From NCBI RefSeq assembly GCF_007595705.1, contig NZ_NISY01000002.1, positions 372,001-436,000 of the forward strand: DNA of 64,000 bases, written 5' to 3'. The notes beneath the pieces are model-generated. The model was not told the DNA's origin. It searched no databases and saw only the letters and a list, made by a program, of their open reading frames with translations. Positions within the stretch are counted from its first letter, which is position 1. Every line of letters begins with the position of its first letter. The DNA comes from Streptomyces sp. SAJ15 (GTDB lineage: Bacteria; Actinomycetota; Actinomycetes; Streptomycetales; Streptomycetaceae). The position numbers and the translations under genes are program-made. This document shows positions 16,564-25,388 of this stretch, in pieces.

Positions 16564-17940
16564 ATGGCCACCCCGCGCATCGTCATCGAGAACTGCGCCA
16601 TCGCGACCGTGGACGCGGACGACACCGAGTACGCCTCGGGGCATGTCGTCGTCGCCGGCAACCGCGTCGAGTCGGTGGGCGCCGGCCCCGCCCCCGCCGG
16701 CCTGGAGGGCGTGGTCCGCCGCGTCGACGGCACCGGCCACCTGGCCACGCCCGGCCTGGTCAACACCCACCACCACTTCTACCAGTGGCTCACCCGGGGC
16801 CTGGCCCAGGACGCCAACCTCTTCGACTGGCTGGTGGCCCTCTACCCCACCTGGGCCCGGATCGACGAGGAGATGGTCCACGCCGCCGCCCAGGGCTCGC
16901 TGGCGATGATGGCCCGCGGCGGCGTCACCACCGCCATGGACCACCACTACGTCTTCCCGCGCGGCGCCGGCGACCTGCTGGGCGCGGAGATCCGCGCCGC
17001 CGCCGAACTGGGCGTCCGGTTCACCGCGGCCCGCGGCTCCATGGACCGCGGGGAGTCGGACGGCGGGCTGCCGCCGGACTTCGCCGTGGAGACCACCGAG
17101 GGCGCGCTGCTCGCCACCGAGGAGGCCGTCGACCGCTACCACGACGCCTCGTTCGACTCCATGCTGCGGATCGCCGTGGCGCCCTGCTCGCCCTTCTCCA
17201 TCTCCACCGAGCTGTTGCGCGAGGGCGCGGCGCTCGCCCGCCGCAAGGGCGTACGGCTGCACACCCACGGCTCGGAGACGGTGGAGGAGGAGAAGTTCTG
17301 CCACGAGCTGTTCGGGATGGGCCCCACCGACTACTTCGACTCCACCGGATGGCTGGGCGAGGACGTGTGGATGGCGCACTGCGTGCACATGAATGACGCC
17401 GACATCGCCGCCTTCGCGCGCACCGGCACCGGCGTGGCCCACTGCCCGTCCTCCAACGCCCGGCTGGCCGCCGGCATCGCCCGCGTCCCCGATCTGCTCG
17501 CCGCGGGCGTCTCGGTCGGACTCGGGGTGGACGGCACCGCCTCCAACGAGTCCGGCGAGCTCCACACCGAGCTGCGCAACGCGCTGCTGATCAACCGGCT
17601 CGGCGGGCACCGGGAGCGCGCCCTCACCGTCCGGCAGGCGCTCCGGCTGGGCACCCACGGCGGCGCCCGGGTGCTCGGCCGCGCCGACGAGATCGGCTCG
17701 CTGGAGCCGGGCAAGCTGGCCGACCTGGTGCTGTGGAGACTCGACGGCATCGGCCACTCGACCATCGCCGACCCGGTGGCCGCCCTGGTGCTGGGCGCCG
17801 CCGCGCCGGTGACCCTCTCCCTCGTCAACGGCCGTGCCGTGGTCGAGGACGGCCGGCTCACCACGGTCGACGAGGAGGCGATCGCCCGCCGCACGCGGGA
17901 CGAGGCCCGGCGGCTCGCCCGCCTCGCCGCGGCCGACTGA
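16564..17940 (+). CDS. 8-oxoguanine/guanine deaminase-type amidohydrolase
   Basis: A 458-residue TIM-barrel amidohydrolase of the 8-oxoguanine deaminase / TrzN-AtzB branch. Metal ligands are visible in NTHHHFYQW (His69 and His71), LHTHGSE, WMAHCVHM and GVDGTASNE (Asp). The 8-oxoguanine deaminase line characteristically has the N-T-H-H-H-x-Y-Q start. In this neighbourhood it would feed xanthine or urate into the uricase operon by deaminating guanine or 8-oxoguanine. It lies 207 bp after uricase in the same direction, perhaps with its own promoter. RBS-like AGGAAC precedes ATG 16564. Confidence 0.88.
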   Translation: MATPRIVIENCAIATVDADDTEYASGHVVVAGNRVESVGAGPAPAGLEGVVRRVDGTGHLATPGLVNTHHHFYQWLTRGLAQDANLFDWLVALYPTWARIDEEMVHAAAQGSLAMMARGGVTTAMDHHYVFPRGAGDLLGAEIRAAAELGVRFTAARGSMDRGESDGGLPPDFAVETTEGALLATEEAVDRYHDASFDSMLRIAVAPCSPFSISTELLREGAALARRKGVRLHTHGSETVEEEKFCHELFGMGPTDYFDSTGWLGEDVWMAHCVHMNDADIAAFARTGTGVAHCPSSNARLAAGIARVPDLLAAGVSVGLGVDGTASNESGELHTELRNALLINRLGGHRERALTVRQALRLGTHGGARVLGRADEIGSLEPGKLADLVLWRLDGIGHSTIADPVAALVLGAAAPVTLSLVNGRAVVEDGRLTTVDEEAIARRTRDEARRLARLAAAD

Positions 17941-18010
17941 TCCGCGAGGCCGGCCCACCGACGCCCGACTCGCCCCACGGACTCGGCCGGGAGGGACGGC
18001 TCCCGGCCGG

Positions 18011-18037
18011 GCCCGCGGACCTGGTGGTTCCGCGGGC
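18011..18037 (+). terminator. Hairpin after the deaminase gene
   Basis: GCCCGCGGA and TCCGCGGGC make a perfect 9-bp stem around a 9-nt loop, 70 nt after the deaminase stop. No U tract follows. It probably separates the deaminase transcript from the permease. Confidence 0.55.
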
Positions 18038-18123
18038 ACCGCCCCCGGGGCGCGGCAACGCGACTCACGCCCTGGGGGCGACTTCTCTCCCCCCTCCCCC
18101 ACCGACTCCCACCTGTCATGTCA

Positions 18124-18149
18124 GTGTCGACATGGCCGGCCGTCGACAC
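18124..18149. promoter_or_regulatory. Inverted repeat upstream of the xanthine/uracil permease
   Basis: GTGTCGAC and GTCGACAC are perfect 8-bp arms around a 10-nt loop, 61 nt before the permease start codon. It could be an operator for a purine-responsive regulator or a 5'UTR hairpin. It does not match the AllR-type dyads elsewhere in the window. Confidence 0.4.
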
Positions 18150-18210
18150 ATCCGCAGGACCTCCCTGAAACCCGTGCCCCCACGGCGCGTCACCCGACAG
18201 GAGGATCGGC

Positions 18211-19560
18211 GTGCACCCGGTCGATCAGACTCTGCCTCCCCTGAAGATGTTCACCAGCGGCCTCCAGCACGTGGCCGCCATGTACGCGGGCGTGGTGGCC
18301 CCGCCGATGATCATCGGCCCGGCGGTGGGACTCTCCACGGGCGAGACCACCTTCCTCATGGGCGCCAGCCTGTTCACGGCCGGCATCGCCACCCTCCTCC
18401 AGACGCTGGGCTTCCGGCGGATCGGCGCCCGGCTCCCCTTCGTCAACGGCGTCTCCTTCGCGGGCGTCACCCCGATGATCGCCATCGGCACCGGGGCCGG
18501 TCCCGAGGACGCGCTGCCGGTCGTCTTCGGCGCCACCATGGTGGCCGGACTGCTCGGCTTCGTCCTCGCCCCCTACTTCTGCAGGCTGGTCCGCTTCTTC
18601 CCGCCGCTGGTCACCGGCACCGTCATCACGCTCATCGGGATATCCCTGCTGCCGGTGGCCTTCGACTGGGCCCAGGGCGGCGACCGGCACGCCGCGGACT
18701 ACGGCGCCGCGAAGCACCTGGGGCTGGCCGCCATCACGCTGTTGCTGGTCCTCGTGCTGCGCCGGGTGCTGCGCGGGTTCCTGCAACAGATCGCCATCCT
18801 GCTGGGCCTGGTCGGCGGCACGCTCGTCGCCGTGCCGTTCGGGGTGACCAGCGCCGACGCCATCCGGCAGGCGGATCCGCTGGGCTTCCCCAGCCCCTTC
18901 CACTTCGGCGCCCCGCAGTTCCAGGTGGCGGCGATCGTCTCCATGTGCGTGGTGATGCTGGTCTGCATGACCGAGTCCACCGCCGACATGCTCGCCCTCG
19001 GGCAGATCGTGGAGCGGCCGGCGGACGAGCGGACGCTGGAGGGGGGTCTGCGGGCGGACGCCCTCGGCACCGCCGTGAGTCCGCTGTTCAACGGCTTCGC
19101 CTGCAGCGCCTTCGCGCAGAACATCGGGCTGGTCGCGATGACCGGGGTGCGCAGCCGCTATGTGGTGGCCACCGGCGGCGGCATCCTGGTCCTGCTGGGG
19201 CTCTCGCCGGTCGCCGCGTCCGTCATCTCGCTGGTGCCGCTGCCGGTGCTGGGCGGCGCGGGCGTCGTGCTGTTCGGCTCGGTCGCCGCGAGCGGCGTGC
19301 GGACGCTGGCCTCCGCCGACCTGGAGCACGGCGAGAACGCGCTGATCGTCGCCGCCGCGCTCGGCATCGGGCTGATCCCCATCGCCGCCCCGGAGTTCTA
19401 CCACGCCTTCCCCGCCGACCTGCGGGTCGTCCTCGACTCGGGCATCAGCACCGGCTGTCTGGTCGCGGTCGCCCTCAACCTCGCCTTCAACCACCTGGGA
19501 CGGCGCCACCGCGAGCAGCCGGAGACCGCCGAGCCGCTGCGAGAACGGGGCGCATGCTGA
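18211..19560 (+). CDS. Xanthine/uracil-family (NCS2) nucleobase permease
   Basis: A 449-residue nucleobase:cation symporter-2 with about 12-14 membrane helices. It has the family pattern QHVAAMYAG at the N terminus and a C-M-T-E-S-T-A-D motif (VCMTESTADMLALGQ) in helix 8. It also has NGFACSAFAQNIGLVAMTGV, the NCS2 signature region where N-x-x-A-x-N-x-G-L is seen. GTG 18211 has a strong AGGAGG. The Glu in MTES and the purine cluster favour a xanthine/urate carrier over a uracil carrier. It probably imports the purine degraded by the neighbouring enzymes. Confidence 0.92.
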   Translation: MHPVDQTLPPLKMFTSGLQHVAAMYAGVVAPPMIIGPAVGLSTGETTFLMGASLFTAGIATLLQTLGFRRIGARLPFVNGVSFAGVTPMIAIGTGAGPEDALPVVFGATMVAGLLGFVLAPYFCRLVRFFPPLVTGTVITLIGISLLPVAFDWAQGGDRHAADYGAAKHLGLAAITLLLVLVLRRVLRGFLQQIAILLGLVGGTLVAVPFGVTSADAIRQADPLGFPSPFHFGAPQFQVAAIVSMCVVMLVCMTESTADMLALGQIVERPADERTLEGGLRADALGTAVSPLFNGFACSAFAQNIGLVAMTGVRSRYVVATGGGILVLLGLSPVAASVISLVPLPVLGGAGVVLFGSVAASGVRTLASADLEHGENALIVAAALGIGLIPIAAPEFYHAFPADLRVVLDSGISTGCLVAVALNLAFNHLGRRHREQPETAEPLRERGAC

Positions 19561-19564
19561 CACT

Positions 19565-19674
19565 GGAACGGTTGTTCTGGGTGCCGAGGACGTGCGGCGG
19601 GCCGCTGGCTTCTGGTGCGAGGCGCTGGGTACGTGCCCCGCGACGGGGCGGCCGACGAACGATGGCGTGATCGA
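19565..19674 (+). pseudogene. Frameshifted fragment of a VOC (glyoxalase-like) gene
   Basis: Just after the permease, frame 19565 reads GTVVLGAEDVRRAAGFWCEA LG, a typical opening of a small actinobacterial VOC-superfamily protein. The continuation YVPRDGAADERW appears only in a shifted frame after position 19629, as if one base of the usual ALGYVPRDG codons was lost. Nothing recognisable follows before aceB, so the gene is both frameshifted and truncated. Confidence 0.65.
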
Positions 19675-19702
19675 CGCCAGCCGCGGCGACTGAACCCGGC
19701 GC

Positions 19703-21319
19703 TCAGTCCAGCAGTTCGTACGCCGGCAGCGTGAGGAACTCCGCGTAGTCCTCGTCCAGGGACACCTTCAGCAGCAGGTCGTGGGCCTGCTGCCAGCGGC
19801 CGGCGGCGAATGCCTCCTCGCCGATCTCCTCGCGGATGGCGGCCAGTTCGGCCACCGCCACCGCGCGGACCAGGTCGGGGGTGGCCCGCCGGCCGTCCTC
19901 GAACTCGACGCCCGCGTTGATCCACTGCCAGATCTGGGAGCGGGAGATCTCGGCGGTGGCGGCGTCCTCCATGAGGTTGAAGATGGCCACCGCGCCCACG
20001 CCGCGCAGCCACGCCTCGATGTAGCGGATACCGACCTGGACGGCGTTGCGCAGCCCCTCGTAGCTGGGCCGGGCGTCCAGCGAGCCGATGTCGATCAGTT
20101 CGGCGGCCGTGACCTGGACGTCCTCACGGAGCCGGTCCTTCTGGTGCGGCCGGTCGCCGAGCACCGCGTCGAAGGAGGCGCGGGCGACCGGGACCAGGTC
20201 GGGGTGGGCCACCCAGGATCCGTCGAAGCCGTCGCCGGCCTCGCGGTCCTTGTCCGCCTTGACCTTGGCGAAGGCCACGGTGTTGACCTCGGGGTCGCGG
20301 CGCGACGGGATGAAGGCCGCCATGCCGCCGATGGCGTGCGCGCCACGCTTGTGACAGGTGCGGACCAGCAGTTCGGTGTACGCGCGCATGAAGGGGGCGG
20401 TCATCGTCACGGCGTTGCGGTCCGGAAGCACGAACCTCGCCCCGCCGTCGCGGAAGTTCTTCACGATGGAGAACAGATAGTCCCAGCGGCCCGCGTTGAG
20501 CCCGGAGGCGTGCTCGCGCAGCTCGTAGAGGATCTCCTCCATCTCGTACGCGGCGGTGATGGTCTCGATCAGGACGGTGGCCCGGACGGTGCCCCGCGGG
20601 ATGCCCAGGTGGTCCTGGGCGAAGACGAAGACGTCGTTCCAGAGCCGGGCCTCATGGTGCGACTCGGTCTTGGGGAGGTAGAAGTAGGGGCCCTTGCCCA
20701 GGTCGAGCAGGCGCCGGGCGTTGTGGAAGAAGTACAGGCCGAAGTCGACCAGGGCGCCGGGCAGGGCACGGCCGTCCAGCCGCAGATGGCGCTCGTCCAG
20801 GTGCCAGCCGCGCGGGCGCATCACCACGGTCGCCAACTCCGCGGCCGGGCGCAGCGCGTAGCTCTTGCCCTCCGGGCTGGTGAAGTCGATCCTGCGCTCG
20901 TAGGCGTCGATCAGGTTGAGCTGGCCGAGGATGACGTTCTCCCAGGTGGGAGCCGAGGCGTCCTCGAAGTCGGCGAGCCAGACGCGGGCGCCGGAGTTGA
21001 GCGCGTTGATGGTCATCTTGCGGTCGGTGGGGCCGGTGATCTCCACCCGGCGGTCCTCCAACGCGGGTGGGGCGGGGGCGACCCGCCAGCTCTCGTCCTC
21101 GCGGATGTGCGCGGTCCGCGGCAGGAAGTCCAGGGTGCCGGTGCGGGCGATCTCGGCCCGGCGCTCGGCGCGCAGCGCGAGCAGTTCGTCGCGGCGCGGG
21201 GTGAAGCGGCGGTGGAGCTCGGCGAGGAAGGTCAGGGCCTCGTCGGTCAGCACCTCGCTCTGCCGCTCCAGCGGCTCGGTGTCGACGACGGCCAGCGGGG
21301 ACGGCGCTGGTGCGGACAT
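19703..21319 (-). CDS. aceB: Malate synthase A
   Basis: A 538-residue malate synthase A, condensing glyoxylate and acetyl-CoA to malate. Family segments are easy to see: [32 protein letters not shown], and [20 protein letters not shown] (glyoxylate/Mg2+ pocket). [12 protein letters not shown] and [16 protein letters not shown] follow. ATG 21319 has AAGGAG upstream. It disposes of the glyoxylate released by allantoate/ureidoglycolate breakdown. Its promoter, about 205 nt upstream, carries an AllR-type dyad, consistent with co-regulation with allB. No isocitrate lyase gene is nearby, so it serves purine catabolism rather than acetate growth. Confidence 0.97.
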   Translation of the reverse strand: MSAPAPSPLAVVDTEPLERQSEVLTDEALTFLAELHRRFTPRRDELLALRAERRAEIARTGTLDFLPRTAHIREDESWRVAPAPPALEDRRVEITGPTDRKMTINALNSGARVWLADFEDASAPTWENVILGQLNLIDAYERRIDFTSPEGKSYALRPAAELATVVMRPRGWHLDERHLRLDGRALPGALVDFGLYFFHNARRLLDLGKGPYFYLPKTESHHEARLWNDVFVFAQDHLGIPRGTVRATVLIETITAAYEMEEILYELREHASGLNAGRWDYLFSIVKNFRDGGARFVLPDRNAVTMTAPFMRAYTELLVRTCHKRGAHAIGGMAAFIPSRRDPEVNTVAFAKVKADKDREAGDGFDGSWVAHPDLVPVARASFDAVLGDRPHQKDRLREDVQVTAAELIDIGSLDARPSYEGLRNAVQVGIRYIEAWLRGVGAVAIFNLMEDAATAEISRSQIWQWINAGVEFEDGRRATPDLVRAVAVAELAAIREEIGEEAFAAGRWQQAHDLLLKVSLDEDYAEFLTLPAYELLD

Positions 21320-21534
21320 GGGCGGTCACTCCTTCGGTGAGGGCGCGGCCTTCGGCGGGACACGGGCCCGGCGGACAAGGGCGGGGAGGGTCGGCGTCGA
21401 GGGCACGGACCGTCGCGGTTACGGCCCGCGGGGCCGCGGGAGGGTCATGTCGGCACGGGGTGCCGCGGTCGCGGTAGCCGGGCTCGGCGGCGCGGCGAGG
21501 CCCGACCGCTGCCCAGAGCACTTCTGACCAGTGG

Positions 21535-21575
21535 AGAATAATTTCCTCATGGTGGAAGTTCAATGGTTTGTTGAT
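21535..21575 (-). promoter_or_regulatory. aceB promoter with AllR-type dyad in the spacer
   Basis: Read on the minus strand, TTGAAC and TATTCT are separated by exactly 17 bp, a good sigma70-type promoter. The spacer is almost filled by TTCCACCATGAGGAA (21543-21557), a site related to those at allR, allB and hyi. TCAACA lies 5 bp before the TTGA of the -35 (21559-21575), as at uraD and allB. Repressor binding would directly block RNA polymerase. The 5' leader would be about 205 nt. Confidence 0.7.
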
Positions 21576-21703
21576 GCCGAGCCGGTGTGAGGGGGCGGAA
21601 CCGGCCACAAGGGTGGCGCGCGGTGCCGCAGCCTCCCGTGACGAGCCGCGCGGTCCCGCCACACCAAGGGGCACTCCGGAAGCGCGTCCACCCGGAAGCG
21701 CGT

Positions 21704-22348
21704 TCACTCCAGGAGCGTGAGGTCCTCCGGGGTGTCGATGTCGTCCGGCGTGGCGATGTCGGCGCACTCGACCAGCGTCAACTCCCCTCGGTGGGTCTGG
21801 AGGAACGCGCGGGCGCCACGGTCCCCGGCGGCGCTCGCCGCGACCTCGGGCCAGTGCGCGCGGGCGATCAGCACCGGGTGGCCGCGCTCCCCGTCGTAGC
21901 AGGCCGCCGCCAGGCCCGCGCCGCGCCGGTGCGCGTCGAGCAGTCGGGCCACCGCCTCGGCGCCGATCCGCGGCTGGTCCACCAGCAGGACCAGCGCCGC
22001 GGACGCCTCGGGCGCCGCCGTGTCGAGCGCGGCCAGCCCTGTGCGCAGCGAAGAGCCCATGCCCGAAGGCCAGCCCTGGTTCTCCACCAGCCGGCATCCC
22101 GTCAGTTCCGCGCGGGCTCGCACCTCGGCCGCCGCCGCGCCGAGCACCACCTGCACCGGATCGCAGCCACCGGTCCGCAGGACCCGTACGGCGTGCTCCA
22201 CCAGCGGCCGTCCGCGGTGCGTCAGCAGCGCCTTGGGGCGGCCGCCCAACCGGCGCCCCCCGCCGGCGGCCAGCAGCAGCCCGGCGACGGATCCGCCGGG
22301 GACCGTCGTGTCATGGGTCCCGTGTGCCATGGGGAGTGCATACCGCAT
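21704..22348 (-). CDS. MobA-like NTP transferase (molybdenum cofactor nucleotidyltransferase)
   Basis: A 214-residue MobA/MocA-type nucleotidyltransferase with the glycine-rich start LLLAAGGGRRLGGRPKALL and the metal-binding LVDQPRI. VAACYDGERGHPVLI reads like the MocA G-H-P motif. MocA adds CMP to the molybdenum cofactor used by xanthine dehydrogenases, which fits a purine-degradation cluster. No xanthine dehydrogenase genes lie in this window. Two starts are possible (ATG 22348 or ATG 22330); neither has a clear ribosome site. The 5' end lies 385 bp beyond the aceB start, in the same direction. Confidence 0.85.
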   Translation of the reverse strand: MRYALPMAHGTHDTTVPGGSVAGLLLAAGGGRRLGGRPKALLTHRGRPLVEHAVRVLRTGGCDPVQVVLGAAAAEVRARAELTGCRLVENQGWPSGMGSSLRTGLAALDTAAPEASAALVLLVDQPRIGAEAVARLLDAHRRGAGLAAACYDGERGHPVLIARAHWPEVAASAAGDRGARAFLQTHRGELTLVECADIATPDDIDTPEDLTLLE

Positions 22349-22504
22349 CGGGGCGGGTGAGCGTTGAGTGGCCGGCGCACCCGTTGAAATGTAAACGGAA
22401 AGTCTCTATTTCGCCCTGTGTGTGGCGCTCGATGCGGACAGTGGCGTTAACTGATCCGCCTGAGGGTGAGTGGCTTCGCGCAACGGCGCGCGAGGGGGAG
22501 GCGT

Positions 22505-22879
22505 GTGTTGTCCAGCGATCGTGTGAGGCTCGGCGAGCCGCCCGGTGCCTCGGCCATGGAGGGCGCCGCAGTCGTGAATCGGATGCGCGGGTTCGGCGGT
22601 GACGAGGATCCGAGAGCGATGGAGCTGCTACGGGCCGTGGGTCGGTTGCGCCGCGAACTCGCGGCCCATCCGGCGGACTTACCCGACCGCGCCATCGCCG
22701 AGGACGAACTCGGCACGCTGGACGCCATGGCGCGCGGCGGCACGCCCGAGCTGCCCCGGCTGCGCCGGTCCCTGTTGCTCGTCGCCGGCGCCGTCGGCTC
22801 GGTCAGCGCGCTACGGCCGGCCCTGGGTGCGGTGCGCGCGGCGATCGACGACTTCGCCGACGCGGGCCGGAGCGGTTAG
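22505..22879 (+). CDS. DUF5955-like small protein with a TTA codon
   Basis: A 124-residue protein of a small Streptomyces-specific family that I recognise as DUF5955-like. It has RAMELLRAVGRLRRELAAHP, a middle ELGTLDAMA, and RLRRSLLLVAGAVGSVSAL, which could be amphipathic or membrane-associated. GTG 22505 with GGGGAGG upstream was preferred over ATG 22466, which lacks a ribosome site. Codon TTA at 22679-22681 (HPADLPD) is the rare leucine codon read by the bldA tRNA, so translation may be tied to development. Function unknown. Confidence 0.75.
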   Translation: MLSSDRVRLGEPPGASAMEGAAVVNRMRGFGGDEDPRAMELLRAVGRLRRELAAHPADLPDRAIAEDELGTLDAMARGGTPELPRLRRSLLLVAGAVGSVSALRPALGAVRAAIDDFADAGRSG

Positions 22880-22979
22880 CGGCACCTGGGGGCGTCGTGG
22901 CCCGGAGGCGTACGGGCCCTACCCGGGGTGATGTTCGAGAGGCCGCTTCCAGCGGTGTCACGGCCGCGCCGGCCGGCCG

Positions 22980-23768
22980 CTAGGCGCCCGGTCCGGTCGT
23001 GGTCAGGGCGATCGACAGCTCCGCCGCCACCTGCTGGAGCACCGGCACGATCTGCTCCGTCGTCTCGTCCGTCACCCGGCCCGCCGGCCCCGAGATGGAG
23101 ATCGCCGCGGCGGTCGGGGAGTTGGGGACCGGCACCGCCAGGCAGCGCACCCCCAGCTCCTGCTCGTTGTCGTCGACCGCGTATCCCGTCTCGCGCACCC
23201 GCTCCAGCGCGGCCAGGAACTCGTCCGGCGAAGTGATCGTCTTCTCGGTGGCGGCGGGCATGCCGGTGCGGGCGAGCAGCGCGCGCACCTCGTCGGCGGG
23301 GGTGGCGGCCAGCAGCGCCTTGCCCACGCCGGTGGAGTGCGGCAGCACGCGCCGACCGACCTCGGTGAACATCCGCATCGAGTGGCGTGAGGGCACCTGG
23401 GCCACGTAGACCACTTCGTCGCCGTCGAGCAGCGCCATGTTGGCGGTCTCGCCGGTCTCCTCCACCAGTCGGGCCAGATAGGGCCGCGCCCAGGTGCCCA
23501 GCAGTCGCGAGGCGCTCTCGCCGAGCCGGATCAGCCGCGGACCCAGCGCGTATCGGCGGTTGGCCTGCTGGCGCACATATCCGCAGGCCACCAGCGTGCG
23601 CATCAGTCGGTGGATGGTGGGCAGCGGCAGCCCGCTGCTCACCGACAGCTCGCTCAGTCCGACCTCGCCCCCGGCGTCGGCCATCCGCTCCAGCAGGTCG
23701 AAGGCGCGCTCCAGGGACTGGACCCCGCCGGCGGTGCCGGTGGCGGTCCTGGGCTCGGCGGACGGCAC
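22980..23768 (-). CDS. allR: IclR-family repressor of allantoin genes (AllR type)
   Basis: A 262-residue IclR-type regulator. A winged helix at about 15-80 (SLERAFDLLERMADAGGEVG, then LPTIHRLMRTLVACGYV) is followed by an effector domain of about 170 residues. The effector domain has HSTGVGKALLA and GYAVDDNEQELGVRCLAVPV, the IclR effector-pocket signatures. GTG 23768 has AAGGA at good spacing and was preferred over the longer frame from 23837. It is divergent from allantoinase and carries a dyad 98 bp upstream, implying autoregulation. In S. coelicolor the equivalent protein represses allantoin-pathway genes; the effector here is not visible from sequence. Confidence 0.93.
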   Translation of the reverse strand: MPSAEPRTATGTAGGVQSLERAFDLLERMADAGGEVGLSELSVSSGLPLPTIHRLMRTLVACGYVRQQANRRYALGPRLIRLGESASRLLGTWARPYLARLVEETGETANMALLDGDEVVYVAQVPSRHSMRMFTEVGRRVLPHSTGVGKALLAATPADEVRALLARTGMPAATEKTITSPDEFLAALERVRETGYAVDDNEQELGVRCLAVPVPNSPTAAAISISGPAGRVTDETTEQIVPVLQQVAAELSIALTTTGPGA

Positions 23769-23866
23769 GTCGCGTTCCTTTCGGGGCAGGTGACGCCGGT
23801 CGGGCGAGCGCCGCGAGGGCGCTGGCCGGCCGGCCATGAGCAGCCTACCCGGCTCCGAAATTGGGT

Positions 23867-23881
23867 TTCCATCTCATGGAA
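23867..23881. promoter_or_regulatory. AllR-type operator on the allR side
   Basis: TTCCAT-CTC-ATGGAA is a perfect 6-bp dyad, the best copy of the motif in the window. It lies 98 bp before the allR start codon, and 163 bp before allB. Confidence 0.75.
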
Positions 23882-23975
23882 TCTTTCCCAACCTTCGGTC
23901 GTTCGGCCGCGCCCCACCGGGTGGCGCCGGGCCGTCGGGAGGTCTTGACGGGCAGCCGGACCGGAGTGAAAACTC

Positions 23976-24032
23976 TTCAACAGAAAGTTGAATTCCACTT
24001 TATGGAAACCATCTTCCATGTTCCCGTGGGAA
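23976..24032 (+). promoter_or_regulatory. allB promoter region with three dyads
   Basis: Three abutting elements precede allantoinase: TTCAAC-AGAAA-GTTGAA (23976-23992), TTCCAC-TTT-ATGGAA (23993-24007) and TTCCCGTGGGAA (24021-24032). The first ends in a possible -35 (TTGAAT), and the second, the AllR-type site, would fall in the promoter spacer exactly as at aceB. The -10 (near CATCTT) is weak. The third could be a further repressor contact. Confidence 0.65.
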
Positions 24033-24044
24033 GGGGAGGGGTGG

Positions 24045-25385
24045 ATGTCAGACGTGGAGCTGGTGCTGCGCTCGACGCGCGTGGTGACCCCCGAGGGCAC
24101 CCGCGCCGCGTCCGTCGCCGTCGCCGCCGGGAGGATCGCCGCGGTACTGCCCCACGGGGCCGAACCTCCCACCGGCACCCCGCTGGTCGAGCTCGGGGAC
24201 GACGTGCTGCTGCCCGGCCTCGTCGACACTCATGTACACATCAACGACCCCGGCCGCGCCGAGTGGGAGGGCTTCCGTTCGGCGACCCGGGCGGCCGCCG
24301 CGGGAGGCGTCACCACCCTCGTCGACATGCCGCTCAACAGCATCCCGCCGACCACCACCACCCGAGCACTGGAGACCAAGCGGGCCGTCGCCCGGGAACG
24401 TGTCCATGTCGACGTCGGCTTCTGGGGCGGCGCGATCCCCGGAAACCTCGCGGACCTGGCGCCGCTGCACGAGGCCGGCGTCTTCGGTTTCAAGTGCTTC
24501 CTGCTCCACTCGGGCGTGGACGAGTTCCCGCGACTCGACCCCGCCGGGCTGGCCGCGGCGCTCGGCGAGATCGCCGGCTTCGGCGGGCTGCTGATCGTGC
24601 ACGCCGAGGACCCCCGACTCATCGCCGGCGCCCCGGCCGCCACCGGCCCGCGCTACGCCGACTTCCTCGCCTCCCGCCCGCGCGACGCGGAGAACCGGGC
24701 CATAGCGGGCCTGGTCGAGCTGGCCCGCTCGCTCGACGCCCGGGTGCACATCCTGCACCTGTCCTCCGCCGAGGCGCTGCCGCTGATCGCCGCCGCCCGA
24801 CGCGAGGGCGTCCGCGTCACCGTCGAGACCTGCCCGCACTTCCTGACGCTGACCGCGGAGGAGGTCCCCGACGGCGCCACCGAGTTCAAGTGCTGCCCGC
24901 CCATCCGGGAGGCCGCCAACCAGGACGCGCTGTGGCAGGGGTTGTACGACGGCACCATCGACTGCGTCGTATCGGACCACTCGCCGTGCACCGCCGAGCT
25001 CAAGACCGGCGACTTCGGCGGGGCCTGGGGCGGCATCGCCTCCCTCCAGCTGGGGCTGTCCGCCGTCTGGACCGAGGCCCGGCGGCGCGGCCGCACCCTG
25101 GAGGAGGTCGCCCGCTGGATGGCCACCGCCCCCGCCGAACTGGTCGGGCTGCGGGCCAAGGGCGCCATCGAGGTCGGGCGCGACGCCGACTTCGCGGTCC
25201 TCGCCCCCGACGAGACCTTCACCGTCGACCCGGCCGCCCTGCACCACCGCAATCCGGTGACCGCGTACGCCGGAAGGACCCTCCACGGAGTGGTGCGGTC
25301 CACCTGGCTGCGCGGCCGGCGGATCGCCGACCACGGCGACGTCGCCCCCGAGCCCCTCGGACGACTTCTGGAAAGGCGGCCATAA
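24045..25385 (+). CDS. allB: Allantoinase
   Basis: A 446-residue cyclic amidohydrolase converting allantoin to allantoate. Metal ligands are His63 and His65 in [10 protein letters not shown], Lys150 (carboxylated) in [11 protein letters not shown], and His in IVHAEDP and HILHLSS. Asp lies in VSDHSPC. The sequence matches the allantoinase rather than the dihydropyrimidinase branch (D-P-G-R-x-E-W-E-G). ATG 24045 follows GGGGAGGGG and was chosen over ATG 23988, which lies inside the operator. It is 3 nt from allantoicase, so the two form an operon. Confidence 0.96.
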   Translation: MSDVELVLRSTRVVTPEGTRAASVAVAAGRIAAVLPHGAEPPTGTPLVELGDDVLLPGLVDTHVHINDPGRAEWEGFRSATRAAAAGGVTTLVDMPLNSIPPTTTTRALETKRAVARERVHVDVGFWGGAIPGNLADLAPLHEAGVFGFKCFLLHSGVDEFPRLDPAGLAAALGEIAGFGGLLIVHAEDPRLIAGAPAATGPRYADFLASRPRDAENRAIAGLVELARSLDARVHILHLSSAEALPLIAAARREGVRVTVETCPHFLTLTAEEVPDGATEFKCCPPIREAANQDALWQGLYDGTIDCVVSDHSPCTAELKTGDFGGAWGGIASLQLGLSAVWTEARRRGRTLEEVARWMATAPAELVGLRAKGAIEVGRDADFAVLAPDETFTVDPAALHHRNPVTAYAGRTLHGVVRSTWLRGRRIADHGDVAPEPLGRLLERRP

Positions 25386-25388
25386 CAG

